A DNA stretch of 64,000 nt from Paenibacillus albidus. GTDB lineage: Bacteria; Bacillota; Bacilli; Paenibacillales; Paenibacillaceae. Positions 62,836-64,000 of the stretch are shown in pieces; the first letter of the stretch is position 1, and each line of letters starts with the position of its first letter. The position numbers and the translations under genes were made by a program. The DNA lies in assembly GCF_014644435.1 (NCBI RefSeq), contig NZ_BMKR01000008.1, positions 186,001 through 250,000 on the forward strand, written 5' to 3'. The notes beneath the pieces are model-generated. The model had not been told where the DNA came from, did no database searches, and saw only the letters and a program-made list of their open reading frames with translations.

Positions 62836-64000
62836 CTACAGCAGGGCATGCAGGATGAAATTCGCCACGAACAGGCCGGCGATGCCGTACAAGGCTGGCG
62901 GCACTTCCTTGCCCCGGCCCATGGCCAGCTTCACAATAGGATAAGTGATGAATCCGAATGCCATGCCGTCCACGATACTGTAAGTGAAAGGAATCATGAC
63001 CATGACCAGAAAGGCCGGAAACAGCTCGGTCATGTCACTCAAATCCATCTCGCGTACGTTCTGCACCATCAGACCGCCGATCACAATCAGGATCGGCGCA
63101 ATGGCGCTGTCCGGAATATAGGCGAGCAGCGGGATGAACAGGAAGGTCGCGCCGAACAGCAGCCCGGTGACCAGCGAGGTCAGGCCGGAACGGCCGCCTG
63201 CGGCAATGCCGGCCGTGGATTCGGCGGCGGCCACCACCGGACTGCTGCCGAACAGGCCTGCGGCAATATTGGCTAAGGAAAGAGCGCGCAGGCTGCTCTT
63301 GAAGCGTTCCGGCCGCCCGATCATCAGTGTCTGGGAGGAGATCAGGCTGATATTCTCAAATACAACAATCAGCAGCAGCAGGAATACGGCAATCCAGAAC
63401 ACCAGGCTGACGATGCCGCTCCAGTCCATGCCTGTAAAGACTTCGCCATACCCGCTGAAGACATGGCCGGTTTCCATCTGTTCCGGCAAATGGGCCGCTC
63501 CCAGCAAATAGGCGAGTCCGGTTCCGGCCAGCATGCTGATCAGCAACCCTCCGCGTGTGCCGCGAATGAACAGGACCAAGGCCAGCAGCAGGGTCACACA
63601 GGACGTAATCACCGCCGGATCGCTAAAATGTCCGATGGCCACAAAAGTTGTCCTGTGCGCAATTACAATGCCGCTTTTTTGCAGGCCGATAAAGGTCAGA
63701 AACAACCCGATGCCCACTGTGATCGCATGCTGCAGATTTTGCGGGATGGCTTCGCTGAGAATGCGGTACAGTGAAGTGAATGCCACAATAGCAAACAAAA
63801 CCCCGGTCAACACCACCACCGCCAGCGCTTCCCGCCAATCCAGCTTCATGGAGTGCACCAGTGTATAGGTGAAAAAGGCATTAATCCCCATGCCCGGCAC
63901 CACGATGATCGGCGTCTTGCCGCCAAATGCCATCAGCAGACAGCCGGCTATCGCCGTAAGCAGCGTAGCCACCATGCCCGCCCGCAGCGGCATCCCCGCA
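62836..64000 (-). CDS. AzgA-type purine permease (guanine/hypoxanthine, NCS2 family), N-terminus beyond window
   Basis: The visible 388 codons contain at least ten membrane helices and AzgA landmarks: VVPGMGINAFFTYTLV, AITVGIGLFLTFIGLQKSGI, and the PVVAAAESTAGIAAGGRSGLTSLVTGLLF segment with the conserved Glu and TGLL. AzgA proteins such as PbuG/PbuO bring hypoxanthine, guanine or adenine in with protons. An ATG occurs at 63993, but the frame is open to the edge and about 40 N-terminal residues of the family are missing, so the gene surely continues past 64000. It converges on the S41 gene; no clear terminator is seen in the 70-bp gap. Confidence 0.88.
   Translation of the reverse strand, partial: AGMPLRAGMVATLLTAIAGCLLMAFGGKTPIIVVPGMGINAFFTYTLVHSMKLDWREALAVVVLTGVLFAIVAFTSLYRILSEAIPQNLQHAITVGIGLFLTFIGLQKSGIVIAHRTTFVAIGHFSDPAVITSCVTLLLALVLFIRGTRGGLLISMLAGTGLAYLLGAAHLPEQMETGHVFSGYGEVFTGMDWSGIVSLVFWIAVFLLLLIVVFENISLISSQTLMIGRPERFKSSLRALSLANIAAGLFGSSPVVAAAESTAGIAAGGRSGLTSLVTGLLFGATFLFIPLLAYIPDSAIAPILIVIGGLMVQNVREMDLSDMTELFPAFLVMVMIPFTYSIVDGMAFGFITYPIVKLAMGRGKEVPPALYGIAGLFVANFILHALL

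Overview
The window looks like a chromosomal piece of a Paenibacillus-type spore former (Firmicutes, Bacillales). It carries sporulation and germination genes (spoIIP, gpr), a competence operon (comER, comEA, comEB, comEC), a leucyl T-box, CymR, HelD and the familiar Bacillus order lepA-hemW / gpr-spoIIP / rpsT / holA / comE. Most genes lie on the minus strand, so the leading strand probably runs that way. No rRNA, tRNA or CRISPR array was seen.

Layout, left to right. 1-7.6 kb: two GNAT acetyltransferases (the first cut by the window edge), hemW, lepA, a small membrane protein in the yqxA position, spoIIP and gpr, all minus; rpsT is divergent on plus. 7.6-10.2 kb: an IS-end-like terminator, a 51-bp tandem repeat, and an inserted two-gene cassette (CPBP protease plus MerR regulator) behind a textbook MerR promoter. 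10.2-13.4 kb: holA and an ECF sigma/anti-sigma pair with its own ECF-type promoter. 13.7-23.3 kb: a sugar-acid island (CUT1 ABC transporter without ATPase, LacI regulator, KDPG aldolase, KDG kinase, second LacI regulator, GH115 alpha-glucuronidase-like enzyme). It is wedged between holA and comEC, which are close neighbours in Bacillus. 23.3-31.5 kb: comEC, comEB, comEA, divergent comER, and leuS with a T-box leader whose promoter lies inside the end of the next gene.

31.4-43.3 kb: serine hydrolase, a second CPBP protein, an AraC regulator, an AI-2E permease, a zinc-ribbon protein, a PRC-barrel protein, a cysteine desulfurase, a DUF523/TudS-like protein, a methyltransferase, small membrane proteins, an AT-rich DJ-1 gene, cymR and mnmA. 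The cysteine desulfurase, DUF523 protein, CymR and MnmA form a sulfur-handling neighbourhood. 43.3-45.3 kb: a decayed IS1182-type element. 45.4-53.1 kb: an MFS exporter with a PadR regulator, then a cellulase operon (GH9-CBM3-Fn3-CBM3 and a GH48 interrupted by one amber codon). 53.4-64 kb: two crcB genes, rarA, a CD3324-family protein, an unusual structured short transcription unit, helD, a two-component system, an S41 peptidase with a fresh internal duplication, and an AzgA/NCS2-type purine permease cut by the right edge.

Intergenic DNA is rich in dispersed repeats: an about 50-nt hairpin with IS1182-like tips (three copies), an about 110-bp hairpin repeat (two copies and a fragment), a 51-bp tandem array and a degenerate repeat spaced at 51-62 nt. 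Several seem to act as terminators. All functional calls come from reading motifs, gene order and local sequence; no database search was run.
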